Shown here: positions 1 through 8,631 of the stretch, piece by piece
Layout: every line of letters begins with the position of its first letter
How positions within the stretch are numbered: the stretch's first letter is position 1
Origin: Dyadobacter frigoris
GTDB taxonomy: Bacteria; Bacteroidota; Bacteroidia; Cytophagales; Spirosomataceae
Direction of reading: 5' to 3'
Assembly: GCF_005280585.1 (NCBI RefSeq)
Contig: NZ_SZVO01000004.1
Coordinates: 186,001 to 250,000 of the forward strand
Length of the DNA: 64,000 nt
The notes under the pieces: generated by a model
The model's input: only the letters and a program-made list of their open reading frames with translations
Told to the model about the DNA's origin: nothing
Databases searched by the model: none
Made by a program: the position numbers and the translations under genes

Positions 1-2286
1 TGCAGCTGCAAAAATCCACCATTGGATATTTGTTTTATAGGCGAAGTTTTGAAGCCATTTGTTCATACCATAAAAGGCCAGGGGAGAAGCAATGACAAAA
101 GCCAGCAAAACAAGTGAGAGAAAATCTTTGGATAAAAGCCCGACAATATTTCCCGTTGAAGCACCAAGCACTTTGCGCACACCGATTTCTTTGGTACGTT
201 GAATGGTACTATAAGATGCAAGTCCAAGTAAACCAAGGCAAGAAATGAAAATGGCAAGGATGGCGAAATTGAAAAAAAGTTTTTCAAATCGTTCTTCGCT
301 GCGATATTGACGGTCAAAAAATTCATCTGCAAAATAGTAACTGAAAGGGCGGTTTGGCATCAGTAGTTTCCATTGGTTTTCAACAATATCCAGTGTTTTC
401 CTGATATTATTTCCTTCTATTTTGACAGAAATGAGATTACTATTTGCAGGATCAATACGCATGGTCAGCGGTTTGATTGTTTCGTGTAATGACACAAAGT
501 GAAAATCTTTCATCACGCCAATAATTTTCCCTTCATGGCCCCATTGTTTGAATTTTTTGCCAATAGCTTCCTCAGGCGAACTGTACCCCAAAAGTTTTAC
601 GGCAGCTTCATTGACAATCATGGCGTCGGTAGTATCGGTTCCGAAATCTTTGGAAAAAATTCGTCCTGCCGCCATTTTTAGTTTGTATTGCGGCATATAA
701 TTAAAATCCACAAGATATAATCCAAGATGGCCTACCTGGAAATCGCCGCTTTTATTTTCAATTTCGGAATAAGCACCGTTAAATGCACCACCGGGAATAC
801 TGGAAGATGCAGCGGTGGACTGAATTCCTGCAAGTCCGTCGAGGGACTGTCGGAATACGGCGCGGTTAGGGGCACCTTCTGAATTGATTATCAGCATTTG
901 ATCTTTACTAAAACCCAGATCTCTGTCACGCATAAAAGTCATTTGTGTGTAAACAATAAGTGTGGCGATAATCAATATAATGGAAATTGAAAACTGGATG
1001 GTTACCAAACTTTTTCGGAGCAAGATTCCTTTAAAACCTGTGGTGAAACGTCCTTTTAAAACCTTTACCGGTTCAAAAGAAGATAAAATCAGTGCCGGAT
1101 AAATGCCTGCCAACAGGCCGATAACTATGGCTGAGATAAATAGGCCCGGAACAAATAATGCATTTTCCAGTATTCCATAACTGATCGTTTTTCCTGCCAA
1201 ATTGTTAAACCAGGGGATTAAAGAAGAGGAAAGAAGCAGTGATAAAATAAAAGCAAGGATACTTATCAATACAGATTCAACCAGAAATTGTCTGGCCAAC
1301 AGTATTTTACCTGCACCAAATGTTTTTCGGATTCCGACTTCTTTTGCTCTTTCAGCAGAGCGTGCCGTGGATAAATTAATGAAATTGATACAGGCGATCA
1401 ATAAGATAAAAATGGCGACAGCTGAAAAAATATAAATATTCGCAGCATTTCCCTTTTCAGCACCGCCACGATTTGAACGAAGATAAACCTGCCTCAATGG
1501 TTCCAGCGATAAAATGTAAACTACATGTGATTCTTTGAACATTTTTCCGGCATGACTTTCAAGAAAAGCAGGTAATTTCTTTTGAAGTGTTTTAGCTATT
1601 GATCCTGGTTTCAAAAGTAAGTAGGAAGTTGCGCCAAAATCACCCCAGTTTTCATCCAGTTTTTTATTGAGTTTCCGTGTAAAGGTTGACATCGAAATAA
1701 ACATATCCGCCTTAATCTGCGAGTTTTCCGGAATATTTTTCATCACGCCGGTAACGGTGGCTGCCAGTGTGTCTGCTGATAAAAACAGTATTTGTCCGAT
1801 TGGATCAGTGTTTCCAAAATATTTTCTTGCCGTTTTTTCTGTTAAAACAACACTCAACTGCTCTTTCAGGGCCGTTGAAGGGTTCCCATTCAGGAGCTGA
1901 AAATCAAAAACTTTGAACAAAGACGAATCTGCAAAAAAAGCCTTTTCTTCTTTGAACTGAATATTTCCCTTTCGAACGTTAAAATTCGCCGCATTTATCC
2001 TTGTAAAAGCTTCAACTTCCGGAAAATCATTTTTCATCCCTGGTGCAAACGCCCAGGTTGTGACATCAACTTCCAGCGTTTCTGATGGCGTTTTTATATC
2101 CGTTACCAGCCTGTAAATCCGGTCTGATTTTGAATGGAAATTGTCATAACTCAGCTCAAAATGTACATACAAACCAATAAGAAAACACGCCGACATACCG
2201 ACGGTAAGCCCCATGATATTGATAAATGAAAAGGCTTTGTGTTTCCAAAGATTTCGAAATGCGATTTTGAAGTGGTTTTTGAGCAT
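1..2286 (-). CDS. FtsX/MacB-type ABC transporter permease, C-terminus cut off by window edge
   Basis: Large inner-membrane permease of the MacB/FtsX class. The minus-strand frame is open without a stop from the ATG at 2286 to base 1, giving 762 residues, while complete relatives in this window have 800-804, so about 40 are missing. It starts MLKNHFKIAFRNLWKHKAFS, followed by a membrane helix, a periplasmic MacB_PCD-like domain, and the first FtsX block at residues 283-322 (IACINFINLSTARSAERAKEVGIRKT). A second periplasmic domain follows, then the second FtsX block (QRTKEIGVRKVLGAS). The family normally works with a LolD-like ATPase for mechanotransmission or export, but no ATPase gene is adjacent here. 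The substrate is unknown. It is paralogous to the permeases at 54509-62578. Confidence 0.92.
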   Translation of the reverse strand, partial: MLKNHFKIAFRNLWKHKAFSFINIMGLTVGMSACFLIGLYVHFELSYDNFHSKSDRIYRLVTDIKTPSETLEVDVTTWAFAPGMKNDFPEVEAFTRINAANFNVRKGNIQFKEEKAFFADSSLFKVFDFQLLNGNPSTALKEQLSVVLTEKTARKYFGNTDPIGQILFLSADTLAATVTGVMKNIPENSQIKADMFISMSTFTRKLNKKLDENWGDFGATSYLLLKPGSIAKTLQKKLPAFLESHAGKMFKESHVVYILSLEPLRQVYLRSNRGGAEKGNAANIYIFSAVAIFILLIACINFINLSTARSAERAKEVGIRKTFGAGKILLARQFLVESVLISILAFILSLLLSSSLIPWFNNLAGKTISYGILENALFVPGLFISAIVIGLLAGIYPALILSSFEPVKVLKGRFTTGFKGILLRKSLVTIQFSISIILIIATLIVYTQMTFMRDRDLGFSKDQMLIINSEGAPNRAVFRQSLDGLAGIQSTAASSSIPGGAFNGAYSEIENKSGDFQVGHLGLYLVDFNYMPQYKLKMAAGRIFSKDFGTDTTDAMIVNEAAVKLLGYSSPEEAIGKKFKQWGHEGKIIGVMKDFHFVSLHETIKPLTMRIDPANSNLISVKIEGNNIRKTLDIVENQWKLLMPNRPFSYYFADEFFDRQYRSEERFEKLFFNFAILAIFISCLGLLGLASYSTIQRTKEIGVRKVLGASTGNIVGLLSKDFLSLVLLAFVIASPLAFYGMNKWLQNFAYKTNIQWWIFAAA

Positions 2287-2544
2287 GGAAAAAGGGTTGG
2301 AGTTTGTGAACGGATTTACTGAGAGATGCTACTATCTGGTATTTTTAAAACTGATTGTTGCAAAAGTAATCACCATGCAAAGTATAACGACTCCTAAAAA
2401 TACCCACTAATAAACTCTGGTTTTATCATCTTCATCCATTCATTCTGAATTTGTTAGCGTAAATTTTACCGTTAAATCAGTGCGTCAACTTTTTGTACAC
2501 CTCTTTTTCAATCCCATCAACCTTTTGTATACCCTCTAAAATAG

Positions 2545-2572
2545 TTGCCGGATTTATTCCTGTCTACGTTTG
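2545..2572 (+). promoter_or_regulatory. Putative Bacteroidota-type housekeeping promoter for the lipoprotein gene
   Basis: TTG at 2545-2547, a 17-nt spacer, then TACGTTTG at 2565-2572. This fits the Bacteroidota -33/-7 consensus (TTG ... TAnnTTTG). It lies about 85 nt upstream of the lipoprotein ATG at 2657. The assignment rests on motif matching only. Nothing else recognisable was seen in the 370-bp gap 2287-2656. Confidence 0.4.
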
Positions 2573-2656
2573 CATTGCCTTCCGGAACCAGATGATCTGC
2601 AAACTGTGAGGGGAAATAATTCTATCATTTATCTAAATAATTTAGCATTTATTGCC

Positions 2657-3247
2657 ATGAAAAATCTAATTATCAGAGCTCTGTTTATTTCATTATCGTT
2701 TACAACTTTCTCTTGTAACGAAAACGCGGATCCAGAGCCCGTGACACCTACGCAAACTGCGAAGATGGGGGATGTGAGTTTTACGGATGAAAAAACACCA
2801 ATTTCAATGATTGATCCCGGTCATTTGCCAAACCGGGCGCCATCTACTTTTAACTGGGGGCTTGTCAATACAACAAAACTTGGCCTTGATAAAAGTATGA
2901 AGCTAACCAGTCCTTTTACAGTAGCAGCATATCCGGCTGGTGATATTGGATGGAAGAGTGATGGAGGATGTTATTCTGCGTTATTCCCTACAACGGTTAC
3001 ATTTTCCAATCTGGGAATTGCCAATATTAAAGATATTACTATCGAAAATTTAAAGATTTTAACATTCAAATCCTACCAGATCAATGCCGCTCCGGACGGT
3101 TCTTATTCCTGGACAAATTACTTACCTGTCGGAACCATTGTTGCCTGTAAAACAGCTGCCGGAAAGTATTATCTTTTAGAAGTTAAAGATATAGCCGTTC
3201 CTGGTTGGATCGAGTTAAATGTTTATCACGGTCTTTACTCAATTTAA
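2657..3247 (+). CDS. Secreted lipoprotein of unknown function (196 aa)
   Basis: The frame is open from 2570, but the ATG at 2657 is preferred because it begins a typical lipoprotein signal peptide: MKNLIIRALF, a hydrophobic stretch, then a Cys after LSFTTFS, near residue 20. The mature part has a short Pro/Thr linker and about 160 residues rich in aromatic and beta-prone sequence, with two further Cys. I do not recognise the family. It is a single-gene unit with a Bacteroidota-type promoter upstream and a terminator downstream. It is probably anchored in the outer or inner membrane; no function is assigned. Confidence 0.75.
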   Translation: MKNLIIRALFISLSFTTFSCNENADPEPVTPTQTAKMGDVSFTDEKTPISMIDPGHLPNRAPSTFNWGLVNTTKLGLDKSMKLTSPFTVAAYPAGDIGWKSDGGCYSALFPTTVTFSNLGIANIKDITIENLKILTFKSYQINAAPDGSYSWTNYLPVGTIVACKTAAGKYYLLEVKDIAVPGWIELNVYHGLYSI

Positions 3248-3309
3248 TTTGGTAACCGGCTTTAAATAAGATATTTGCATTAATATTGATGTTGAATATT
3301 TTACAACAA

Positions 3310-3345
3310 GAAACCCCTCCAATAAAATCGGAAGGGTTTTTTTAG
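3310..3345 (+). terminator. Rho-independent terminator after the lipoprotein gene
   Basis: Inverted arms AAACCCCTCC and GGAAGGGTTT around an 11-nt loop, with one mismatch, followed by a run of T. It lies 63 nt after the lipoprotein stop and before the convergent T9SS gene. Confidence 0.7.
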
Positions 3346-3372
3346 TTTCTCACTTATTTTTCAACAAGTTTT

Positions 3373-4674
3373 TTATTTTCCAACCACTATTTTATGGGTT
3401 GAAAAAGTGCCGTTAACACGTGATATTTTGACAATATACATTCCCTGTGAAAGGCTTGTGAGGTCAATAAAACCATTACCGGATGCAAAGGAGGCTGATT
3501 TGTAAACTGTTGTTCCGTTAAGATTGCTCACAACAATATTTGTTACAGAGCTATAATCGCGGATAAATAATTTATCGGCAGACGGATTTGGATAAACGGA
3601 TAAACCAGAATTTGTACCATCAAAAGTTATACTTTGAATACGGCTAAAAGCAAAAGTTCCGTCTTTATCCACCATGCGTAACCGGTAAAGATTTTCTCCC
3701 GATAGAGGCTTGTCGTCCGTAAAGGAATAGTTAACCTGTCTGTCACTTTCGCCATTTGCGGCGACATTGCCGATGTTATTCCAGTTTTTACCGGTTGTGC
3801 TGCGTTCAATATCAAAACGATCGGAATTGGTTTCAGCGGATGTAGTCCAGTAAAGTAAAGATGAGGCAGTCTCTGAACCTGCTGTTTTTTTCTGAGCGGT
3901 GAAATTAACCAGAGTAACAGGTAACGGCGTTGCAATACTACCGATCGCAAGGGCGGAAATCGTACCTGTCGCCGGAGTTGTACCCGTGATTGTACTTCCT
4001 TCTATATTACCGGTGGCATTAGCCGCAGTGCTCAAATTGATCCACTGCGTACCATCCCAACCTGCAAGCCGAAGATTTGCGGCCGTTGCAAAAGTGGTAA
4101 GGTCAGGTATTGAGGCAGTAATAGTTAATCCGGTAAAGCTACCCGTTACAGGTATCCAGTCCCAGAAACCTGCCTGGCTCACAGCTACTAATGTTCCGTC
4201 CAGAGTAGCTACACTATGCGTTTCTGCATCCGAAGGGTCAGTCACTGTCGAAGGATTTCCGCTGAACCACGCCACTGTAACTTGTGAAGTTGCTGTGGAT
4301 GGAGCCGAAATACTTAATTGCCGTAAATCAGTACCGTTTCCTGTTGGAAATGTAAATGCAGTATTACCAATTTTGGAAACATAACCATCTACATGATTGG
4401 CGTCATCCGCAGCTGTTTGTGTAGCCGCAGGGCCAAATTTCAAAACGCCGAAAGGTGAAGTTCGTATTGTTTTGACAATTCCTGGCTGGGTGCCACCGCC
4501 ACCGGTAACAAAGTTATGAGCTCCGAAAACTGTGATTTCGGCACCGCCGAAAACAGTTGTATTTCCCTGGCTGGCTTGCTGGGCATTTGCAAAAAGCGAT
4601 AATCCCAGCAATGGAAATATTGAACATGCCCAAAGCCGGCATGAGGCCCTGGATGATTTTTTATATATTTTCAT
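3373..4674 (-). CDS. Secreted protein with T9SS type A sorting domain (433 aa)
   Basis: Cell-surface or extracellular protein. It has a signal peptide at residues 1-31 (hydrophobic LGLSLFANA then QQ), a Thr/Ala/Gly-rich central region with repeated short beta motifs, and a C-terminal sorting domain starting near residue 357 with YPNPSADKLFI. It ends with QGMYIVKISRVNGTFSTHKI and a basic tail, the hallmark of T9SS type A cargo. A Gly-rich VFGAHNFVTGGGGTQPG stretch follows the signal peptide. No enzyme motif is visible, so an adhesin-like or structural role is possible but unproven. It lies 63 nt downstream of another secreted protein on the same strand, and the two may be co-transcribed. Confidence 0.85.
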   Translation of the reverse strand: MKIYKKSSRASCRLWACSIFPLLGLSLFANAQQASQGNTTVFGGAEITVFGAHNFVTGGGGTQPGIVKTIRTSPFGVLKFGPAATQTAADDANHVDGYVSKIGNTAFTFPTGNGTDLRQLSISAPSTATSQVTVAWFSGNPSTVTDPSDAETHSVATLDGTLVAVSQAGFWDWIPVTGSFTGLTITASIPDLTTFATAANLRLAGWDGTQWINLSTAANATGNIEGSTITGTTPATGTISALAIGSIATPLPVTLVNFTAQKKTAGSETASSLLYWTTSAETNSDRFDIERSTTGKNWNNIGNVAANGESDRQVNYSFTDDKPLSGENLYRLRMVDKDGTFAFSRIQSITFDGTNSGLSVYPNPSADKLFIRDYSSVTNIVVSNLNGTTVYKSASFASGNGFIDLTSLSQGMYIVKISRVNGTFSTHKIVVGK

Positions 4675-4737
4675 TTAAGTATATGTTATAAGTCTGTAAT
4701 GATTTTCCTCTTTTCATTTTGAAAAGTACAGGCAACA

Positions 4738-5406
4738 TTAATTAACTATATAACATACCCCGTTTAAAGAAACATTGTGGTTAATTGTGAACTCGGCGTC
4801 AGGCAAATAAAATCCTACGGCTCCGTTTGTGTAAATGATCGGTGTGTAGATTTCCCATGCATCGGCATGTTGAAGTCCGAAATTTCCTCCGCTTGGCCCT
4901 TGCTGCACAACTCTTGGTGTATAACCAGCAGGAATTAAGGCGATTCTGAACTCATTTCCATTTTCATTGGGAGCTAATGTCTCCAATGCATTAATGTTAC
5001 CTTCCAGGCATACGACATTTCCCGTTCTTACAGCATTAACTGCAACGTTAACCTGGTCACTTGTATAACGGGTTGGTCCTGTCAATAATCCAAGAGGTGC
5101 AACAGTGACATTGGCCCTTAAAGTAAGATTTCCACTGGCATCTGCGGCGACACTTTTATCGGCCAGGGCAGCGGCAGGTAAAGTTTTGATTTGTGCATTT
5201 CCATCAACAATAAGTTTTCCGGCGTCTTTTGTAATAACTGTTTTGTTGGCGTTTGTTGCTTCCACTTCCAGATTTGAGTTTGCTCCGATGGTTGTAGAAT
5301 TTGCTCCGATTTTCACCTGAGCGAATAGTGTAGAGGAGGTTAAGATGAATGCAGAAACGAAGGTAACCGCAAAAAGTTTGGTTGAGAATTGTAGTTTTCT
5401 TTTCAT
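4738..5406 (-). CDS. Secreted hypothetical protein (222 aa)
   Basis: Begins with a clear signal peptide (residues 1-29, MKRKLQFSTKL ... SSTLFA). The mature N-terminus, QVKIGANSTTIGANSNLEVE, is a short repetitive beta motif of a kind common in Bacteroidota surface proteins that carry a C-terminal tail domain. The central part (TKDAGKLIVDGNAQIKTLP ... LADKSVAADASGNLTL) resembles phage tail-fibre or adhesin stalk repeats. There is no T9SS tail and no catalytic motif. It lies directly upstream of the T9SS protein on the same strand, which suggests a shared surface role. Function unknown. Confidence 0.7.
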   Translation of the reverse strand: MKRKLQFSTKLFAVTFVSAFILTSSTLFAQVKIGANSTTIGANSNLEVEATNANKTVITKDAGKLIVDGNAQIKTLPAAALADKSVAADASGNLTLRANVTVAPLGLLTGPTRYTSDQVNVAVNAVRTGNVVCLEGNINALETLAPNENGNEFRIALIPAGYTPRVVQQGPSGGNFGLQHADAWEIYTPIIYTNGAVGFYLPDAEFTINHNVSLNGVCYIVN

Positions 5407-5686
5407 TTGAGTAAAATTGATAAGATTAATTTAAAAATATAACTTATTGATGGTGAGGAGATTTTTGTTTTGTATTTTTCGAAATATCTGTTACAGGTAG
5501 GTTAGCTGATTATTGACAGGAGGCCTGATGATACTTATCCTGAAATAGTTTTGAGAACTTTGTCTAATTATTTTAGCACAAATGTAGATTCATAATTCCT
5601 AAGGATTTGTAGAGGAATCCGACGCTTCGGGTAGTAATTTCTTTGTAAATTTTGTAGTAATTTCTTTGTTGTGTTTGATAAGATAC

Positions 5687-5726
5687 AAACAGAAAAACCA
5701 CAGACCTTGCCGTGGTTTTTCTGTTT
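5687..5726. terminator. Perfect 15-bp hairpin, probably a bidirectional terminator
   Basis: AAACAGAAAAACCAC (5687-5701) is complemented exactly by 5712-5726 around a 10-nt loop. The A/T-rich outer arms give a T-run in either direction. It lies 19 nt past the stop of the AraC remnant. The remainder of the 339-bp gap 5407-5745 holds only a short direct repeat (TAGTAATTTCTTTGT at about 5633 and 5656). Confidence 0.7.
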
Positions 5727-5745
5727 CACATGTTTTTTACAAAAA

Positions 5746-6104
5746 TCAGCCGTTAATAGGTTTCAGGACCAGGGCATTTTCACCGCTATAAGGTTTGTCC
5801 ATCGTCAGGTTATTTTCTTCGCTGATACTGCGCAAAGTTTTTTGGTCCATGAATATGGAAATCGATTTGTACTCACCTCCCAAAGGCGGGATTTTTGAAT
5901 ATTTTGTCAATTGATTTCTTCGTAGAAACCTGAAATCGCCTGCTTCGAAAACATATTTTTCCCTATTGAAATACATTTCCGAATTGCCGGAAATAATAAA
6001 GCCAAAGACGTGCTCAGCTATGAATTGTTCTCCTTCACTGCTTTTGTGAGAATAACAGGAATATAAAATATGAGGATTTTTTTTTCCTTTTCTGAAGCGT
6101 CCAT
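5746..6104 (-). pseudogene. AraC-family regulator remnant: N-terminal domain only, frameshifted in a poly-A run
   Basis: The ATG at 6104 starts MDASEKEK, then the frame breaks at a run of nine A (minus strand; forward T at 6077-6085). Adding one base joins it to NPHILYSCYSHKSSEGEQF ... GDFRFLRRNQLTKYSK ... LVLKPING, ending at 5746. This resembles the N-terminal sensor domain of AraC-type regulators common in Bacteroidota (pattern SREGEQFV.EH.LGY...G). The reconstructed product is about 118 residues and has no helix-turn-helix, whereas full proteins of this type have about 270. It follows the SDR gene on the same strand by 23 nt. It is a decayed regulator, or less likely a slippage-dependent short sensor. 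The family assignment is from memory of the motif pattern. Confidence 0.55.
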
Positions 6105-6127
6105 TTTAACCTTTAATTATTAGGACT

Positions 6128-7015
6128 TCAATCATTCTTCGCTTGTGTCAGTTGTTGCCCAAGCTCTGTTTCCAGAAAATTAACTGCCTCATGATGATCT
6201 GTGGAAATACTTACTGGCAGCCATTTTTCCATTTCTGCGGTTCTGGCGGCGTCAGCCAATTTTAATATAGCAATTGCCTCACTACCCAAAACTAAATGTA
6301 CAGGAGGTTCGGGATTCTCAACCAGGTCGATCATCACTTTTGCTGCCTTGTCCGGATCGCCCATCGGAACAAAATTTCCGCTTGCAAAAAAATCTGCTCT
6401 TTGATCCACGGTTGTTTCATATCCCTCGATTTTTGGAGCGTAACTCATTGATGCACCGGCCCAATCGGTACGGAATCCGCCAGGTTCTACACAAGTAACA
6501 AAAATTCCGAGCGGTGAAACTTCTTTTGCCAAAGCCTCGCTAAATCCGCCCAAACCGAATTTTGCTGCCTGATACATCGTTAAGCCAGCATTCCCTACAC
6601 GTCCGCCTACGGAACTTATTTGCAAAATTCGACCTGAACGCTGCTTACGCATTTGCGGTAAAACGGCACGCGTAATTTCAATGGGCGCATATAAATTTGT
6701 TTCAAGCTGGCTGCGAACCTGTTGATCCGTAAATGCTTCGGCAGCACCGATTATTCCAAATCCTGCATTGTTAACCAAAACATCAATTTTGCCAAAATAA
6801 GCTATCGCATCCGCAACGGACTGATAAATTTCTTCATGTATGGTTACGTCAAGTTTTACCGGGAAAACATGGTCCGGATACTTTTGTACCAGGTCGTTTA
6901 ATTGTTCTGTATTTCGGGCAGTTGCCACAACTTTATCTCCTTTTTCAAGAACTGCTTCTGCCAGATTGCGCCCTAATCCGCGGGAGCTTCCTGTAATAAA
7001 CCAAACTTTTGTCAT
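6128..7015 (-). CDS. Classical short-chain dehydrogenase/reductase (295 aa)
   Basis: NAD(P)-dependent oxidoreductase with a Rossmann fold. It has the cofactor motif TGSSRGLG at residues 8-15, NNAG at 82-85, a catalytic Ser near 135 and the Y148-x3-K152 pair (YQAAK). An Arg in the first glycine loop suggests NADPH preference. The length is typical of the classical SDR group that includes many uncharacterised oxidoreductases with a C-terminal extension. A 12-bp palindrome of the kind bound by TetR repressors lies 44 nt upstream of the start, so TetR control is plausible, but no TetR gene lies nearby. The substrate cannot be read from the sequence. The broken AraC gene lies immediately downstream. 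Confidence 0.9.
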   Translation of the reverse strand: MTKVWFITGSSRGLGRNLAEAVLEKGDKVVATARNTEQLNDLVQKYPDHVFPVKLDVTIHEEIYQSVADAIAYFGKIDVLVNNAGFGIIGAAEAFTDQQVRSQLETNLYAPIEITRAVLPQMRKQRSGRILQISSVGGRVGNAGLTMYQAAKFGLGGFSEALAKEVSPLGIFVTCVEPGGFRTDWAGASMSYAPKIEGYETTVDQRADFFASGNFVPMGDPDKAAKVMIDLVENPEPPVHLVLGSEAIAILKLADAARTAEMEKWLPVSISTDHHEAVNFLETELGQQLTQAKND

Positions 7016-7058
7016 CGTTTCCGTTTTTTATTGATATGACAAAGGTAAATTGGTTTAC

Positions 7059-7070
7059 AAACGATCGTTT
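7059..7070. promoter_or_regulatory. Palindromic operator candidate upstream of the SDR gene
   Basis: AAACGATCGTTT is a perfect 12-bp palindrome 44 nt upstream of the SDR start codon. It is the type of site often bound by TetR-family repressors next to oxidoreductase genes. It abuts an 18-bp direct repeat. Function is inferred. Confidence 0.4.
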
Positions 7071-7106
7071 TGTTGAAAAGCTCAGATTGTTTTGTTGAAA
7101 AGCTCA
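7067..7106. repeat. 18-bp direct repeat, 22-bp period
   Basis: GTTTTGTTGAAAAGCTCA occurs at 7067-7084 and again at 7089-7106, separated by 4 nt. The first copy overlaps the right arm of the AAACGATCGTTT palindrome. It looks like a recent local duplication in the SDR upstream region. Confidence 0.7.
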
Positions 7107-7147
7107 AAGGAATTTAAGTTGAAATTAATCTTTGACCTGAAAAACTA

Positions 7148-7789
7148 TTATGTGCCCGTATTGATCTCATTAACGAGCATTACATTCCGCAATTCCAGAA
7201 TATTACTCACTTTCAGTTTTTTGAGGATTCTCATTTTTATTGTACTGATCGTTGATGTTTTTCTGCTGAAAATCTGTGCTATTTCAGAAACATTGATACC
7301 CTGGCAAATGTACTGGGCTATTTCGTATTCATGAAAAGTAAGATTGCGGTTTTCTTTTAAGCGGGTTGTTTTTTCAAATGCAGAAACGTCTCTGTTTGTG
7401 CCCAAAATCTCTTTACAGACATACCGGTTTCCATTCAATACTTTACTTATGCAGTCTATTAGCTCTGATTCATCGTTTTGTTTTGACAGATAACCCATAA
7501 CACCGGATCTCAAAAAAGATACTGCCAGGTAGGGTCGAGGCTCTTCATCGTATACAATGATGGGACCAAAAGCATCTTTATCCTTTAATTTGTTTAAAAA
7601 ACGCAAATTCCCGGCATCAGAATCAGGACTGATTCCAAGTATGGTCACATCCGTTTGGGCCTTTGTTTTAAGGAAAGAGCTCATGCAGGATGATTCCAGG
7701 ATCAATATGTCGTTAAAGTTATCCTTGAGTAAAGCAATCAGGCCAATACGCATAACCGGATGTTTATCCACGAGGGCAATAGTTATCAT
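7148..7789 (-). CDS. LuxR/NarL-type transcriptional regulator with degenerate receiver domain (213 aa)
   Basis: DNA-binding regulator. The frame is open from 7852 with a TTG, but the ATG at 7789 begins the receiver fold directly (MITIALVDKHPVMRIGLIAL). The N-terminal domain has the CheY-like shape (VDKHP, then VTILGISPDSD, then IIVYDEE, then GYLSKQ). The usual acidic pair is reduced to a single Asp, and the phosphoacceptor Asp expected after the second strand reads Gly. The conserved Lys of the last motif is present. The C-terminal LuxR HTH runs LTFHEYEIAQYICQGINVSEIA ... TISTIKMRILKKLKV. It therefore probably acts without phosphorylation. No histidine kinase is adjacent. Confidence 0.82.
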   Translation of the reverse strand: MITIALVDKHPVMRIGLIALLKDNFNDILILESSCMSSFLKTKAQTDVTILGISPDSDAGNLRFLNKLKDKDAFGPIIVYDEEPRPYLAVSFLRSGVMGYLSKQNDESELIDCISKVLNGNRYVCKEILGTNRDVSAFEKTTRLKENRNLTFHEYEIAQYICQGINVSEIAQIFSRKTSTISTIKMRILKKLKVSNILELRNVMLVNEINTGT

Positions 7790-8350
7790 TTTAAAGAGGG
7801 GTTGTTTTAATTTTATGGCTGGCATTTTGCACTGTTTTAAATCAGTCTTCAAGGCAATGCCTCAAAGATGACTTATGCTCAACATTTATAAATTCAATCC
7901 GTGTGTTAGTCATTAACGACGGTTTCGTATGACGAAAAATTATTCATTTATTTCACCGGATTTTTTCGATACAGTAATATGTCAGCTGTTTTTCGCAAAG
8001 GCTGGCTTTGTTCATTTACAGACAAAAACTTTCAGTTCTCCGGAAATAAATCGTCAATTAATGACAATTCTACCCAGGGACCTGAATTACAAATACGAAA
8101 AGTATATAAATAATATCACCCTAAGCTAAATCGAAGAATGATATTCCTATATTTAAAATGCTGTTTTGAATAACTTTAAATTAAAGTCCAGTTATAAGTT
8201 TTACTGCTTAAAAACAGATATTTAAATAAAAAAAGTGCAGACGTTATGAGAGGATTGAGATGAGGCAGTTTTAAATAATTTTTCATGATATTTTAATTTT
8301 AATAAAGTGAGAAATACGTATTATAAAGATATGTAATAATTTATCAGAAA
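7790..8350. other. AT-rich intergenic stretch, no supported gene
   Basis: 561 bp between the LuxR-type gene and a glycosidase remnant. The only open frame (7929-8129, 66 codons) has no recognisable domain and no evident ribosome binding site. No RNA gene or strong hairpin was seen. Confidence 0.5.
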
Positions 8351-8581
8351 TCAATTTAGTAACCGTGCCTGGCCATATTCTAATTTAGCCGAAAATATGA
8401 TTACACTTATTTTTGCCCTTTTAATAACAGGGAATTGCAAAATCCGCAGTTTGGTACAGCCATATGGAACAAGGATAATTTCTTCTTCTTCCGGTCTTGT
8501 TTCTATGTTATAAATCTTACTGAAAGCTACCTGTCCGGCCATTTCATTATATAATTTCCATGACGGAATCCGCCTTGACAA
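8351..8581 (-). pseudogene. C-terminal fragment of a secreted glycosidase-like protein
   Basis: The frame has no ATG; it is open upstream of 8581 only into non-homologous sequence that overlaps the divergent cupin start. The peptide RRIPSWKLYNEMAGQV ... EEEIILVPYGCTKLRILQFPVI resembles the extreme C-terminus of large Bacteroidota glycosidases, in which a beta-domain ends in a PYGCTxLRIxxFP motif (GH127/DUF1680-like proteins, from memory). The catalytic domain is absent, so this is best read as a gene relic. The specific GH family is uncertain. Confidence 0.4.
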
Positions 8582-8631
8582 TGCGTTCGAATTTTTACTA
8601 TTTTACCCGAATAAATTAAAAGCAGATTATC

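Noticed and set aside
63..332. Separate 89-codon protein on the minus strand near the window start
   Set aside because: It lies out of frame inside the FtsX permease gene that runs unbroken from 2286 to base 1.
7929..8129. 66-codon open frame on the plus strand
   Set aside because: No recognisable domain, no signal peptide, no clear ribosome binding site, and AT-rich non-coding composition.
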